Assembly: GCA_000023405.1 (NCBI GenBank)
Contig: CP001643.1
Location: forward strand, 2,790,001-2,854,000
Direction: 5' to 3'
From: Brachybacterium faecium DSM 4810
Lineage (GTDB): Bacteria; Actinomycetota; Actinomycetes; Actinomycetales; Dermabacteraceae
DNA: 64,000 bases
This document shows positions 16,500-26,271 of the stretch, in pieces. The position numbers were made by a program, and so were the translations under genes. The notes beneath the pieces are model-generated. The model did not search any database, was not told where the DNA came from, and was given only the letters and a program-made list of their open reading frames with translations. Every line of letters begins with the position of its first letter. The stretch's first letter is position 1.

Positions 16500-17131
16500 C
16501 GCGCTCCCTCCGTCGGTTCCTCGGGTCTCCGGGGCCCGGTCTCGTCCTCGCCCGGGCGGGGTTCGGCGCCGTCCTCGAATCCGCGCGAGCCGGGCTCGGC
16601 GCCGAAGCCGGCGACGAAGTCATCGTCGTCGTAGGCCTCGTCCGTCCAGATGTCGTCGGGGCCCGGATCGCCGTCCGGCCCGCTGTCCCGCGGGTCGCCC
16701 GCTGCCGAGGCTTCCGGGCGCGCGGGGTGCTCCTGCGGGGTGTGGGAGAAGCGGTTGACGGGCTCCTCCCCGGCGCCGTCCCCGTAGGGGCCGGGGTGGA
16801 TCGCCTCGTGCGGCCCGGTCTCGGTGCTCGGCTCGTGGGGGTGGTGGCGCGGCCTGCCCTGGCGCACGTCCTCGCGGGCCACGAAGCGGGCGAAGGTGAC
16901 GGTGCCGATGAAGGCCAGCCCGGTCAGCGCGAGCATCACCGGCCCGGCCCAGGTGGCGCGGGACTGCGCGGCGTACAGCGCCATGCCCATCACCACCAGG
17001 GTGACCAGCGAGTCGCTCGAGAGCGCCCGATCCAGGATGGTGGGGCCCACGATCATCCGGTACACCACGCCCAGCGCGGCGGCGGCGAGCACCGCGGCGT
17101 ACACCACCAGCACGATCTCGAAGGGGGTCAT
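16496..17131 (-). CDS. mnhF: Mrp/Mnh antiporter subunit F with hydrophilic tail
   Basis: Residues 1-88 form the small MnhF core with three helices and YRMIVGPTILDRALSSD, the conserved motif. Residues 89-211 are a disordered Pro/Glu/Asp/Gly-rich extension; the usual subunit ends near residue 90. The ATG overlaps the stop of mnhE by four bases. The subunit is needed for assembly of the hetero-oligomeric antiporter. Confidence 0.9.
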   Translation of the reverse strand: MTPFEIVLVVYAAVLAAAALGVVYRMIVGPTILDRALSSDSLVTLVVMGMALYAAQSRATWAGPVMLALTGLAFIGTVTFARFVAREDVRQGRPRHHPHEPSTETGPHEAIHPGPYGDGAGEEPVNRFSHTPQEHPARPEASAAGDPRDSGPDGDPGPDDIWTDEAYDDDDFVAGFGAEPGSRGFEDGAEPRPGEDETGPRRPEEPTEGAR

Positions 17132-17670
17132 CGCAGTCCCGCCTCCTCGAGCACCTCGCGGCGGCCGAGCGCCCACAGCAGCCGCTCCTCCTGGGCGCGC
17201 ACGTCCTGCCGCGCCCTCTCCACGGCCTCGGGGGTGCCGGCGTTGAAGGTGTGCAGGAACAGCAGCCCGGTGGCGCGCTGCGCCTCGACCACCACGGAGC
17301 CGGGGATCAGCGTGCACAGCACCCCGGTGAACGTGAGGAAGAAGTCGGAGCGGGAGGCCATCTTCACCGCGATGACGGAGCTGGGCGGCTGCGGGCCGGG
17401 CCGCAGCGCGAAGTAGCCCACCTGGACGGCGGAGATGGTGCAGTCGGCGAGGAAGCGGAGCACGAACAGGGTGAAGCGCACCGGCCGCAGCGTGAGCTCG
17501 TGCCCGGTGGGCGGCATCGGGAACAGGACGAACACCACCAGCGCCACGACGATCCCGCCGAGCACGTTCTTCAGGTCGACGCCGCCCCACAGCAGGCACC
17601 ACAGCGCCACGGAGCACAGCATCCACAGCCACGAGTGGCGCAGCTCCCCGAAGCGTCGGACGGTCCTCAT
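17128..17670 (-). CDS. mnhE: Mrp/Mnh antiporter subunit E
   Basis: A 180-residue MnhE protein with two to three N-terminal helices and the typical amphipathic C-terminal half (TPGSVVVE-like LIPGSVVVEAQ). Length is normal for the family. It overlaps mnhD and mnhF by four bases on either side. Confidence 0.92.
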   Translation of the reverse strand: MRTVRRFGELRHSWLWMLCSVALWCLLWGGVDLKNVLGGIVVALVVFVLFPMPPTGHELTLRPVRFTLFVLRFLADCTISAVQVGYFALRPGPQPPSSVIAVKMASRSDFFLTFTGVLCTLIPGSVVVEAQRATGLLFLHTFNAGTPEAVERARQDVRAQEERLLWALGRREVLEEAGLR

Positions 17671-19247
17671 GGCTGGACCTCCTGTCCCTCGCCGTCGAGG
17701 CGGTGGCCGGCGTCGTCGATGCGGTACTGCAGATCCTGCGCCGCCTCGTCGCCGAGCACCGCGCTCACGTACGGGACGCGCTCGAGCACCGAGCTGGCCG
17801 CCTCGTCGGCGTAGGTCATCAGCGGGCCGGCGAGGACGGTCAGCACCAGGGAGAACGCGATCATCGCGGTGGTCGCCCCGCCCATCACCTTCGGCAGCGG
17901 CACGTCCCGGGCGATGATCTCCTCGCTCGGCTCCTGCCAGAAGGCGCGGTTCCAGATCTTCGCGATCGCGTACAGGGTCAGCAGGCTGGTGATCACGCTG
18001 ATGCCGATGAGGATCCAGCCGGAGGTGCGGTCGTACTGGATGCCGGCCTCGATGAGGCCCACCTTGCCGATGAAGCCGGAGAACGGCGGGATGCCGGCGA
18101 GGTTCATGGCCGGCACGAAGAACAGCACCGCGATCACGGGGGCGAGCTTCTGCAGCCCGCCGAGCTTGATGAGGTTCGTGGTCCCGCCGCGGTGCTCGAT
18201 CAGCCCGGCGGCGAGGAACAGCGTGGACTGCACGGTGATGTGGTGGGCGACGTAGTAGATCGTCGCGGCCATCCCCATCTGCGTGGTCATGCCGATGCCG
18301 AACAGCATGTACCCCATGTGGGAGACGAGCGTGAAGGACAGCACGCGCTTGAGGTCCGTCTGCGCGACGGCCCCGAAGATGCCGATGAGGAGGCTCAGCG
18401 CCGCGGCGGCCAGCAGCAGGTTCGAGATCTGCGAGGCGGGGAACAGCAGGGTCTCCAGGCGCAGGATCGCGTAGATGCCCACCTTGGTGAGCAGCCCCGC
18501 GAACACGGCCGTCACCGGGGCGGGAGCCGTGGGATAGGAGTCCGGCAGCCAGGCGCTCAGCGGGAAGATCGCGGCCTTGATCCCGAAGGCGACCAGCAGC
18601 ATCAGCTCGAGGATCATGCGGGTGCCGGGCTCGATCCCGTCCAGCCGCACCGCCATCTCGGCGAGGTTCACGGTGCCCACCGCGGAGTACACCGCCGCCA
18701 CCGCGGCCAGGAAGATCACCGAGCTCAGCAGGGAGACGACCACATAGGTGGTCGCGGCGCGGACCCGGCTCGCGGAGCCGCCGAGGGTGAGCAGCACATA
18801 GCTGGCCGCCAGCAGCACCTCGAAGCCGACGTAGAGGTTGAACAGGTCCCCGGCGAGGAACGCCATCGACACCCCGGCCACCAGCGCCAGATAGGTGGGA
18901 TGGTAGATCGCCACCGGGGTGCGCTCGATGTTCTCGGAGACGGTCTGCGCGCTGGAGTACACCAGCACCGCGAGGGTGACCACGCTGGAGACCAGCAGCA
19001 TCAGCGCGGTGAGCCGGTCGGCGACCAGCACGATCCCCAGCTGCGGGGTCCAGTTGCCGATCTGGAGCACGAGCACGCCGTGCTGGATGACGTGGTAGCC
19101 GAGCACGAGGGCGACGGTGACGATCGCGACCAGGGTGAGGATCGCGACCCAGAGCTGGAGGCGCGCGTAGTGGCGCAGGAGCAGGGTGAAGGCGGCGCCG
19201 CCCAGCGGCAGCATCACCGGCAGGGCCAGGAGGAGCTCGATCGTCAT
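17667..19247 (-). CDS. mnhD: Mrp/Mnh antiporter subunit D
   Basis: A 526-residue polytopic subunit homologous to NuoL/M/N proton channels, with about 14 helices. The conserved acidic helix residue lies in NLYVGFEVLLAAS and the discontinuous-helix lysine in FGIKAAIFPLSAWLPD. Couples proton influx to cation export with MnhA. Overlaps mnhC and mnhE by four bases. Confidence 0.95.
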   Translation of the reverse strand: MTIELLLALPVMLPLGGAAFTLLLRHYARLQLWVAILTLVAIVTVALVLGYHVIQHGVLVLQIGNWTPQLGIVLVADRLTALMLLVSSVVTLAVLVYSSAQTVSENIERTPVAIYHPTYLALVAGVSMAFLAGDLFNLYVGFEVLLAASYVLLTLGGSASRVRAATTYVVVSLLSSVIFLAAVAAVYSAVGTVNLAEMAVRLDGIEPGTRMILELMLLVAFGIKAAIFPLSAWLPDSYPTAPAPVTAVFAGLLTKVGIYAILRLETLLFPASQISNLLLAAAALSLLIGIFGAVAQTDLKRVLSFTLVSHMGYMLFGIGMTTQMGMAATIYYVAHHITVQSTLFLAAGLIEHRGGTTNLIKLGGLQKLAPVIAVLFFVPAMNLAGIPPFSGFIGKVGLIEAGIQYDRTSGWILIGISVITSLLTLYAIAKIWNRAFWQEPSEEIIARDVPLPKVMGGATTAMIAFSLVLTVLAGPLMTYADEAASSVLERVPYVSAVLGDEAAQDLQYRIDDAGHRLDGEGQEVQP

Positions 19248-19957
19248 CCCTCACCCCGTCCATCAGTGTGCTCGCGTCCGGTCTCGGTCGAGGGGCCGGC
19301 GCCGGGGGCGCCGGCGATGTGGTGGCTGCTGTCGGGCCCGTCGGGCGGGACGTCGCGCCGCGCCTCGCCGCGGGAGCTGCGCTCGGCGCGGCGGCGGCCG
19401 ATGCGCGAGGGCAGCGGCTCCTCGCCCTCGTCGGCCTCGGTGGCGTCCTGCGGGACGTCCTCGGCGCTGGTGAGGTCCGCGCCGAGCGGATCGTCGTCCT
19501 CGGGCGGGAACATGCCCTGGGACTGGGCCAGCGCACCGCGCCGGGACTCCTCGGACAGCGCCTGCGACCAGGGCAGCGGCTCGGTGTCCTCGACCTTCCG
19601 GCGGCGCCGGCGCAGCACGCGCCGGTCCTCGACGTCATCGGGCACCTCGTCATGGCCGAACAGCTGCCAGGCCCGGTAGGCCAGCGCCATGCCGAAGGCG
19701 GTGATGCCCAGCGAGATCACGATCGCGGTGAGCACCATCGCGAACGGCAGCGGGTCCGTCATCTCCTCCGCCTCGGCGGTGCCCTGGAAGGGCGGCAGCC
19801 CGGGCGTGCCGGCGGCGATGATGAACAGCAGGTTCACCCCGTTGCCGAGCATCACGAAGCCCAGCACGATCCGGGACAGGGTGCGCTCGAGCATGAGGTA
19901 CACGCCGCAGGCGACGAGCACCCCGGCGGTCAGGAGCAGGGCGAGGCTAACGGGCAT
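19244..19957 (-). CDS. mnhC: Mrp/Mnh antiporter subunit C with hydrophilic tail
   Basis: Residues 1-105 are the three-helix NuoK-like core (ERTLSRIVLGFVMLGNGVNLL, FAMVLTAIVISLGI). Residues 106-237 form a charged, disordered extension with an RRRRRK patch near 117, then Asp/Glu-rich and finally Arg/Gly-rich sequence. Typical MnhC proteins end at 110-170 residues. It overlaps mnhA by 11 bp. Confidence 0.92.
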   Translation of the reverse strand: MPVSLALLLTAGVLVACGVYLMLERTLSRIVLGFVMLGNGVNLLFIIAAGTPGLPPFQGTAEAEEMTDPLPFAMVLTAIVISLGITAFGMALAYRAWQLFGHDEVPDDVEDRRVLRRRRRKVEDTEPLPWSQALSEESRRGALAQSQGMFPPEDDDPLGADLTSAEDVPQDATEADEGEEPLPSRIGRRRAERSSRGEARRDVPPDGPDSSHHIAGAPGAGPSTETGREHTDGRGEG

Positions 19958-22892
19958 CGGTCTCGGCCTCCTGCTGCTGGTCGATCTGCGATCCGAGGGA
20001 GCGCAGGAAGTCGAGCATCACGCCCACCACCACGAGGTAGACGCCGACGTCGAAGATCAGGGCGCTGGCGAAGTGCAGCTCCCCCAGCAGCGGCACATGC
20101 ACGACCGGGGTGGCGGTGGCGAACACGGTCCCGCCGGCCAGCACCGGCAGCACCCCGGCGAGCACCGCGATCGCCATGCCGGCGCCGAGCACCATCCCAG
20201 CCTGCACCGGGGCGGCCTCGGTCAGCTCGTAGCGGCCGCCGGCGAGGTAGCGCAGCGCGAGCGCGAGCCCGGCGACCAGCCCGCCCGCGAACCCGCCGCC
20301 GGGCAGGTTGTGCCCCGCCATCAGCAGGTACACGGAGAACATCATCATCATCGGGAAGGCGATGCGGGTGATGACCTCGAGGATCACCATGCGCCGCTCC
20401 GGGGCGAGGGTGAGCCCGGCCGAGAGCCAGGTGCGCCAGCGGTTGCCGCCGGCGACGTCGTCGGGCCGGGCATCGAAGTCCAGGGCGTTCTGCGGCAGCT
20501 CCGAGTCGATGCGGCGCCGCCAGATGGAGGTCTTGCCGTCCAGGTCCTTCACGCGGGCGATGGGCCGCTCGCGGCGGGTGACGAAGATCAGCGAGGCCAC
20601 GCCGGTGGCGACCACCAGCAGCACGGAGATCTCGCCCATCGTGTCCCACACGCGGGCGTCGACGAGGGTCACATTGACGACGTTGTGCCCGCCGCCGATG
20701 GTGTACGCCTTCTCGATCAGCCCCGGGCCCAGCGCCTCGCGGTAGCGGGCGTCGGCCGCGTACAGCGTCCCGCCGCACAGCACCACGGCGGTCGCGATCG
20801 CGATCCCCCAGCGCCCCCAGGCGCCGATCCGCAGCGGCCGACGGGAGAAGTGCAGGGGCAGGCGGCGCAGCACCAGCACCAGCACCACGGTCATCGCGGT
20901 CTCCACGAGCGCCTGGGTGATGGCGACATCCGGCGCACCGGAGATGAGGAACAGCAGCGCCACGCTGTAGCCCGTGACGGTGATGAGGAAGACGGCGCGC
21001 AGCCGACGACGGGCGCGGGCGGCGCCGACGGCGGCGAGCGCCGCGACCGGCAGCAGGATCAGCTCGAGCGGGTGCTGGAAGAGCACCAGGTTGTCCGGCA
21101 GCGGGGACTGGGTGAGCGCCACCGGCGCGACCAGCGCGATGAGCACCACCAGCATCGTGCCGAGGGTGTAGGGCAGGGAGCCGCGCTGGAACAGCGTGGT
21201 CGCCACGATCGAGACGGCGTCGGTGCCGCGCAGGATCCGGCGGAAGCCGCGCTCGGCGTCGAAGGCCTCCAGGAGGCGGCCGTCGGCCCAGGCCTGCGGG
21301 GAGACCCGCTTCTGCAGCCGCGCGAAGGGCCGGGCGAGGGCGGAGAGGCCGACGCCCAGGCCGAGGGTCACCACGGAGGCCAGCAGCGGGACGCCCAGAT
21401 GCGGGATCACCGCCAGGTGCACCTCCGAGCCGTTCTCCGGCAGCACGCCGGCACCGGCGCGCAGCACCTCCTCGAGGGGGCCGGCGGCGACGGCGAGCCC
21501 GATCGAGAACACGGCCACCAGCGCCGGCGGCAGCCAATACAGCACCGCGATCCGCGGGGTCTCGACCCGCGGGGCGCCCGGCGCGATCCCGAAGGCGCCG
21601 TGCACGAAGCGCCACGAATAGGCGACGGTGAGGACCGAGCCGGCCACCAGCGAGAGCAGCAGCAGGCGCTGCCAGCCCCCGGCCACCCACAGCGCGGTGT
21701 AGATCGACTCCTTGGCGACGAAGCCGTACAGCGACGGGACGGCCGCCATCGAGGCGGCCGAGAGCGTGCCGATCACCGCGACGACGGGCGCGGCGCGCCC
21801 CACACCGGAGAGCACCCGCAGGTCACGGGTGCCGAACTTCTTGTCGATGATGCCCACGACCATGAACAGCGGCGCCTTGAACACCGCGTGCGCGATGAGC
21901 ATCGCGAGACCCGCGAACACCGCGTCATGGGTGGCCAGGCCCGCCACCGCGGCGAGGAAGCCCAGCTGGGAGACGGTGCCGTAGGCCAGCAGCAGCTTGA
22001 TGTCCGTCTGGCGCAGGGCGCGCCAGCCGCCCACCAGCATGGTCGCCGCACCGAGCCCGGCGAGGATCATCGTGACGATCTCGAGATGAGTGAGAGCGGG
22101 AGCCATCCGCAGGATCAGGTACACGCCGGCCTTCACCATCGCCGCGGCGTGCAGGTAGGCGGAGACGGGAGTGGGAGCGGCCATCGCCCCGGGGAGCCAG
22201 AAGTGGGTCGGGACCAGCGCGGACTTGCTCGTCGCACCCACCAGGATCAGCGCCATCGCGGTGAGGAGGTACGGGCCGGCGCTCTGCCACATCGGATCGA
22301 TCACGATCTCCGAGAGCCGGAACGAGCCGGCCGATGCCGCGACCATCAGCAGCCCCACCAGCATCGCCAGGCCCCCGGCGGTGGTGGAGATCAGGGCGTT
22401 CAGCGCGGCACGGCGCGAGGCCTGACGATCCTGGTAATGACCCACCAGCAGGTAGGAGAAGACGGTGGTCAGCTCCCAGAACGTGTAGATCATCATCACG
22501 TCGTCGGCGAGCACCAGGCCCACCATCGCGCCCGCGAAGGCCGTCAGCACCCCGGCGAAGCGTCCCAGCCCGGGCTCGGTGTCCTTGAAGTAGCGCGCGC
22601 AGTACACCAGCACCACCGCGCCGATCGCGGTGGCGATCAGGGTGAGCACCCAGCTGAGGGTGTCCAGGCGGAAGGCGAGATCGATGCCGAAGGCCGGGAT
22701 CCAGGGGACGGATTCCACGCGCGGCGCGTCGGCGAGGGCGCGCGGATCGAGGGTGAGCAGCCAGAGGGCCGACGCACCGGGCACCACGGCCAGCGGGTAG
22801 AAGGCGTTGCGGCCGATCCGACGCACCAGGAAGGGTCCCACGAGCGCCGCCACCAGATGGGCGAGCAGCATCGTGAACACAGAGGTCTCCAT
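19947..22892 (-). CDS. mnhA: Mrp/Mnh antiporter subunit A (with B-like C-terminus)
   Basis: A 981-residue protein. The NuoL-like part (1-500) carries the conserved glutamate in TFWELTTVFSYLLVG and the lysine in ATSKSALVPTHFWLPG. The C-terminal part ends with an MnhB-like module (ITRIAFPMMMMFSVYLLMAGHN...GGFAGGL), and no separate mnhB gene exists. The long form is the usual actinobacterial arrangement. The start at 22892 begins the first helix; an upstream in-frame start would run through the promoter, where TAAGAT (22922-22927) is a plausible -10. First gene of the six-gene operon that exports sodium or other monovalent cations in exchange for protons. Confidence 0.95.
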   Translation of the reverse strand: METSVFTMLLAHLVAALVGPFLVRRIGRNAFYPLAVVPGASALWLLTLDPRALADAPRVESVPWIPAFGIDLAFRLDTLSWVLTLIATAIGAVVLVYCARYFKDTEPGLGRFAGVLTAFAGAMVGLVLADDVMMIYTFWELTTVFSYLLVGHYQDRQASRRAALNALISTTAGGLAMLVGLLMVAASAGSFRLSEIVIDPMWQSAGPYLLTAMALILVGATSKSALVPTHFWLPGAMAAPTPVSAYLHAAAMVKAGVYLILRMAPALTHLEIVTMILAGLGAATMLVGGWRALRQTDIKLLLAYGTVSQLGFLAAVAGLATHDAVFAGLAMLIAHAVFKAPLFMVVGIIDKKFGTRDLRVLSGVGRAAPVVAVIGTLSAASMAAVPSLYGFVAKESIYTALWVAGGWQRLLLLSLVAGSVLTVAYSWRFVHGAFGIAPGAPRVETPRIAVLYWLPPALVAVFSIGLAVAAGPLEEVLRAGAGVLPENGSEVHLAVIPHLGVPLLASVVTLGLGVGLSALARPFARLQKRVSPQAWADGRLLEAFDAERGFRRILRGTDAVSIVATTLFQRGSLPYTLGTMLVVLIALVAPVALTQSPLPDNLVLFQHPLELILLPVAALAAVGAARARRRLRAVFLITVTGYSVALLFLISGAPDVAITQALVETAMTVVLVLVLRRLPLHFSRRPLRIGAWGRWGIAIATAVVLCGGTLYAADARYREALGPGLIEKAYTIGGGHNVVNVTLVDARVWDTMGEISVLLVVATGVASLIFVTRRERPIARVKDLDGKTSIWRRRIDSELPQNALDFDARPDDVAGGNRWRTWLSAGLTLAPERRMVILEVITRIAFPMMMMFSVYLLMAGHNLPGGGFAGGLVAGLALALRYLAGGRYELTEAAPVQAGMVLGAGMAIAVLAGVLPVLAGGTVFATATPVVHVPLLGELHFASALIFDVGVYLVVVGVMLDFLRSLGSQIDQQQEAETDAR

Positions 22893-23027
22893 CCGGGCTG
22901 GGGAAGGGAGGGGCCGGGGACATCTTACGGGAGGGGCGGGCCCCATTCCTGGACGGAGGTGAACGGATCCACAGAGATCGCTGTGCGGCCCGCCCCGGAC
23001 CGGCCCGCCGGGCCCCACCACGCTCCG

Positions 23028-23033
23028 TAGAGT
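23028..23033 (+). promoter_or_regulatory. TAGAGT -10 box, leaderless MFS promoter
   Basis: TAGAGT, then GTGGCC, then the ATG at 23040: the transcription start should fall on the start codon. The context is the same as at 8088. Confidence 0.5.
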
Positions 23034-23039
23034 GTGGCC

Positions 23040-24389
23040 ATGGCCAGCCTCTCGGAACCGGGGACCCGTGCGTCCTCCCCCGCCCCGCGCCCGCCCGTCG
23101 TCCCCTTCGCCCTCTGGGACGGAGGGATGTCAGCCTTCAGCTCGGTGATCCTCACCTTCGTGTTCGCCACCTACGTGGCCAGCGCCGTCGCCTCCGAGGG
23201 AGCGGTGGGCGACGAGGCGATCCAGGCGGCCAAGGACCACGGCTCGCAGGTGCTCACCACCTGGCAGTCGATCGGCGCGGTCGCGATCGCGCTGCTGGCC
23301 CCGCTGCTGGGCAACCTCGCCGACCGCGGCGGCGCGCGCAACACCCTGCTGCGCATCTCGACCCTCGCCACCGTGCTCACCATCGCGCTGATGCCGCTGG
23401 TGGCGCTGGATTCCGACTACCTCACCCTGGGGGCGGTGCTGATCGCCCTCGCGGTCGTGTTCAGCGAGCTGGCCGGGGTGTTCGTGAACTCGGTGCTGCC
23501 GGAGATCTCCACGCCCGAGAACCGCGGCCGCATCTCGGGCACCGCCTGGGCGGTGGGCTACTGGGGCTCGATCGTGTGCCTGGGCCTGGTGCTCGTGCTG
23601 TTCGTCATGCCCGGCACGGGCCTGCTCGGCATCACCGGGGAGGGCGGCTGGAACTACCGGGCGATCCCGCTGTTCGTGGCGCTGTGGATCCTCGTGGGCA
23701 CGCTGCCGCTCATGCTCCGCGCGCCGCGGCACTCCGCTTCCGCGCCCGGTGAGCGCTGGACCCCCTGGCAGGGCTACGCGCACATCGCCCGCCGCGTGGT
23801 GCGCGCCTTCCGGGAGGAGCCGGTGATGCTGCAGTACCTCATGGCCTCGGCGATCTACCGCGACGGGCTGGGGGCGGTGTTCTCGATCGCCGGGGTGCTG
23901 GCCGCGAACGCCTACGGCTTCTCGACCGAGCAGATCATCTTCTTCGGCATCGCCGCGAACCTCGTCGCCGGCTTCGGGGTGTTCCTCGGCGGCCGGGTCG
24001 ACGACCGCGTCGGCCCCCGCCCCGTGATCATCGCCGGCTGCCTCGGCATCATCGTGCTGGGCCTGGTGGTGCTGGCCTTCGGCACCACCCTGGTGTTCTG
24101 GATCGCGGGCCTGGCGATCTGCCTGTTCGTCGGCCCCGTGCAGTCCGCATCCCGCAACCTGCTCACCCGGCTCTCGCAGCCGGGCCGGGAGACGGAGAAC
24201 TTCGGGCTCTACGCGACCACGGGCCGGGCGCTGGGCTTCCTGGGCACCGCCGCCTTCGCGGCGACCGTCGCGATCTCCGGGGACACCCGCACCGGGATCC
24301 TGGGGATCGTCATCGTGATGGCCCTGGGCCTGGTCGCATTCCTGCCGATCCGGCTCGGCGCCGCGGGCCGCGCCCCCGTCGCCTCCTGA
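23040..24389 (+). CDS. MFS permease of the UMF1/Atg22-like family
   Basis: A 449-residue, 12-helix major facilitator. The N-terminal FALWDGGMSAFSSVILTFVFATY and later LGNLADRGGARN are hallmarks of the UMF1 family, whose substrates are poorly known (amino acids in eukaryotic Atg22). It is divergent from the mnh operon across 147 bp. An in-frame GTG at 23034 would add two residues; 23040 fits the leaderless -10 box. Its stop codon lies in a 19-bp tandem duplication. Confidence 0.85.
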   Translation: MASLSEPGTRASSPAPRPPVVPFALWDGGMSAFSSVILTFVFATYVASAVASEGAVGDEAIQAAKDHGSQVLTTWQSIGAVAIALLAPLLGNLADRGGARNTLLRISTLATVLTIALMPLVALDSDYLTLGAVLIALAVVFSELAGVFVNSVLPEISTPENRGRISGTAWAVGYWGSIVCLGLVLVLFVMPGTGLLGITGEGGWNYRAIPLFVALWILVGTLPLMLRAPRHSASAPGERWTPWQGYAHIARRVVRAFREEPVMLQYLMASAIYRDGLGAVFSIAGVLAANAYGFSTEQIIFFGIAANLVAGFGVFLGGRVDDRVGPRPVIIAGCLGIIVLGLVVLAFGTTLVFWIAGLAICLFVGPVQSASRNLLTRLSQPGRETENFGLYATTGRALGFLGTAAFAATVAISGDTRTGILGIVIVMALGLVAFLPIRLGAAGRAPVAS

Positions 24390-24419
24390 GGAGGATCCCG
24401 CCTCCTGAGGAGGATCCCG
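24382..24419. repeat. Exact 19-bp tandem duplication at the MFS stop codon
   Basis: CCTCCTGAGGAGGATCCCG occurs at 24382-24400 and again at 24401-24419. The unit contains the palindrome CCTCCTGAGGAGG, and the first copy supplies the TGA stop of the MFS gene. Confidence 0.9.
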
Positions 24420-24450
24420 CGCCCCGGCGCGGAAGCCCCGGGGCGGGCGC

Positions 24451-25281
24451 TCAGAGGAGGTCGGCCGGGTCGACCAGGAACCCCTCGAGATCCACGATGT
24501 AGCCGCCGACGCTCTCGGTGAGCAGCCCGGCGATCCGCCCGATCCTCTGGTACGCCAGCTGCCAGCGCTCGGCCGTCTCGGGCTCCGGCACCTCGACCTC
24601 GTCCTCCTCGGGATCGGCCGGCAGGTGCACCAGCTCGTAGTCCACCGCCTCCTCGACCCAGTCGAGCGCTGCCAGCGCCGTGGGGCGGGCGCTGCGCCCC
24701 ACCCGCAGCGAGATCGCGTCCCCGTCGGGCAGCGGGATCGTGGCGCTGTAACCGGTGCGGACGGCATCCTCCGGGGCCTCGTCGAGCTCGGCATCGGGCT
24801 CGACGAGGGCCAGCAGCAGCGCGAGGGACTCCGGCGCGAGGGCGTGCGGGCTGACCACCGTGAGGTCCCGCACGTGGAAGGGATGCGGCTCGAGCCGCTC
24901 CCCGTCGTCCGTGACGACCGCGCCGTACAGCCGCCGCCCCAGCGACCAGGCGAGATCGAGCGCCCGCCGCTCGACGCCGAAGGGCAGCCCCTCGGGGAAG
25001 GCGCGGCCGTAGCCGTGGGAGTCGGTCATCCACGCGGGCGCCGGGTCCTCCCGGATCCGCGGCGTCTCCACCGTCCACCGCCCGGCGCCGCGCGGGGAGC
25101 GGTCGGGCACCAGCTGCACCCCGTCGCCGAGCTCGAGCGTCCCGTCCTCACCCTCGCTGACCTGCGGATGCACGTTGCTCACCATCGTGAGCACGTCCCG
25201 GGGCTCGGTGTCGCGGGGCAGCTGCAGACGGTGACGGGTGCGGGGGTGATCGGCGGTCGACGCGCGGACCGAGTCGGTCAC
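24451..25281 (-). CDS. Hypothetical protein coupled to dcd
   Basis: A 276-residue soluble acidic protein with no family I recognise. It has no signal peptide or membrane segment. Residues 190-245 hold an Asp/Glu-rich stretch ([18 protein letters not shown]). The GTG at 25281 overlaps the dcd stop (GTGA) and is preceded by GGAGGAG, so the two proteins are made together. The coupling suggests a nucleotide-related or housekeeping role but proves nothing. Confidence 0.7.
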   Translation of the reverse strand: MTDSVRASTADHPRTRHRLQLPRDTEPRDVLTMVSNVHPQVSEGEDGTLELGDGVQLVPDRSPRGAGRWTVETPRIREDPAPAWMTDSHGYGRAFPEGLPFGVERRALDLAWSLGRRLYGAVVTDDGERLEPHPFHVRDLTVVSPHALAPESLALLLALVEPDAELDEAPEDAVRTGYSATIPLPDGDAISLRVGRSARPTALAALDWVEEAVDYELVHLPADPEEDEVEVPEPETAERWQLAYQRIGRIAGLLTESVGGYIVDLEGFLVDPADLL

Positions 25282-25871
25282 TTCTCCTCCTCCACGGGGA
25301 TCCTGGTGCGATGGAAGTTCTGCGCCGAGCGCGACGGGGTCGGCCCGCGCTGGCCGAGGTAGCGGTTGAGGTTGCCGGCGCTGCCGTACGGCCGCTCCGA
25401 GGTGCTCGAGAGCCGGAAGAAGCACAGCTGGCCGATCTTCATCCCCGGCCACAGCGCGACCGGCAGCGTCGCCATGTTCGACAGCTCGAGCGTGATGTGC
25501 CCCTGGAAGCCGGGATCGATGAACCCGGCGGTGGAGTGGGTCAACAGCCCCAGCCGGCCCAGCGAGCTCTTGCCCTCCAGGCGCGCGGCGACATCCTCCG
25601 GCAGGGTGATCTGCTCGTAGGTGGAGGCCAGCACGAACTCCCCCGGGTGCAGCATGTACGCCTCGTCCGGGTCGACGGCGACCTCGCGGGTGAGGTCGGG
25701 CTGCTCGATCGAGGGATCGATCAGCGCATGCTTGTGGTTGTCGAAGAGACGGAAATAGCGGTCGATGCGCACATCGACAGAGGCAGGCTGGATCATCTCG
25801 TCGTCGAAGGGGTCCAGTCGCACCCGCCCGGCCTCGACCTCGGCACGGATGTCACGATCGCTCAGCAGCAC
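25278..25871 (-). CDS. dcd: dCTP deaminase (probably dCTP deaminase/dUTPase)
   Basis: Deaminates dCTP to dUTP, and in the bifunctional actinobacterial form also hydrolyses it to dUMP for thymidylate synthesis. At 197 residues it has [10 protein letters not shown] for phosphate binding and the active-site segment [21 protein letters not shown], containing the catalytic glutamate. The GTG at 25871 lies seven bases after TAGTCT (25879-25884), so the mRNA should be leaderless. The downstream unknown gene is coupled. Confidence 0.95.
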   Translation of the reverse strand: MLLSDRDIRAEVEAGRVRLDPFDDEMIQPASVDVRIDRYFRLFDNHKHALIDPSIEQPDLTREVAVDPDEAYMLHPGEFVLASTYEQITLPEDVAARLEGKSSLGRLGLLTHSTAGFIDPGFQGHITLELSNMATLPVALWPGMKIGQLCFFRLSSTSERPYGSAGNLNRYLGQRGPTPSRSAQNFHRTRIPVEEEK

Positions 25872-26111
25872 GGCGACAAGACTAGTCTCACCGCCGCCCA
25901 GGGGGCATCTCGTCCCATCATCTCCGTCGAAGCCTGTCCGCTTCGCCCGGTTCTCCCGCGCTCACCCGATCCGCCCCGCCCCGGGGCTCGGGCCGCTGGG
26001 AGCCTGCGCCGGGCCCGGTTTTCCCCGGACCGGCGGGAGGGGGTATGCTGATCCGCGTTCGCTCGAGCAGCGGCGGTCCCCCGGGATCGCGGCCTGATCG
26101 GGCGAGTGTTC

Positions 26112-26182
26112 GCGGGTGTAGTTCAATGGTAGAACTTCAGCTTCCCAAGCTGACAGCGCGGGTTCGATTCCCGTCACCCGCT
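26112..26182 (+). tRNA. tRNA-Gly (CCC)
   Basis: GCGGGTG pairs with CACCCGC. The anticodon stem TCAGC/GCTGA encloses TTCCCAA, giving anticodon CCC. The T arm is GCGGG TTCGATT CCCGT. CCA is not encoded. A TATGCT -10-like box lies at 26044-26049. Confidence 0.95.
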
Positions 26183-26271
26183 CCGCGTGCCCGAGCCGCG
26201 TCCTCGTCTCCCCGATGAGGACGCGGCTCGTGGCGTTTCCGGGGATGAGCAGGGCCGCCCCCTGCGTGAGA

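Noticed and set aside
19689-23030. 1113-codon rightward open frame opposite the mnh genes
   Set aside because: It is antisense to mnhC/mnhA, rich in Arg/Gly/His/Gln and without any domain; long shadows are expected at this GC content.
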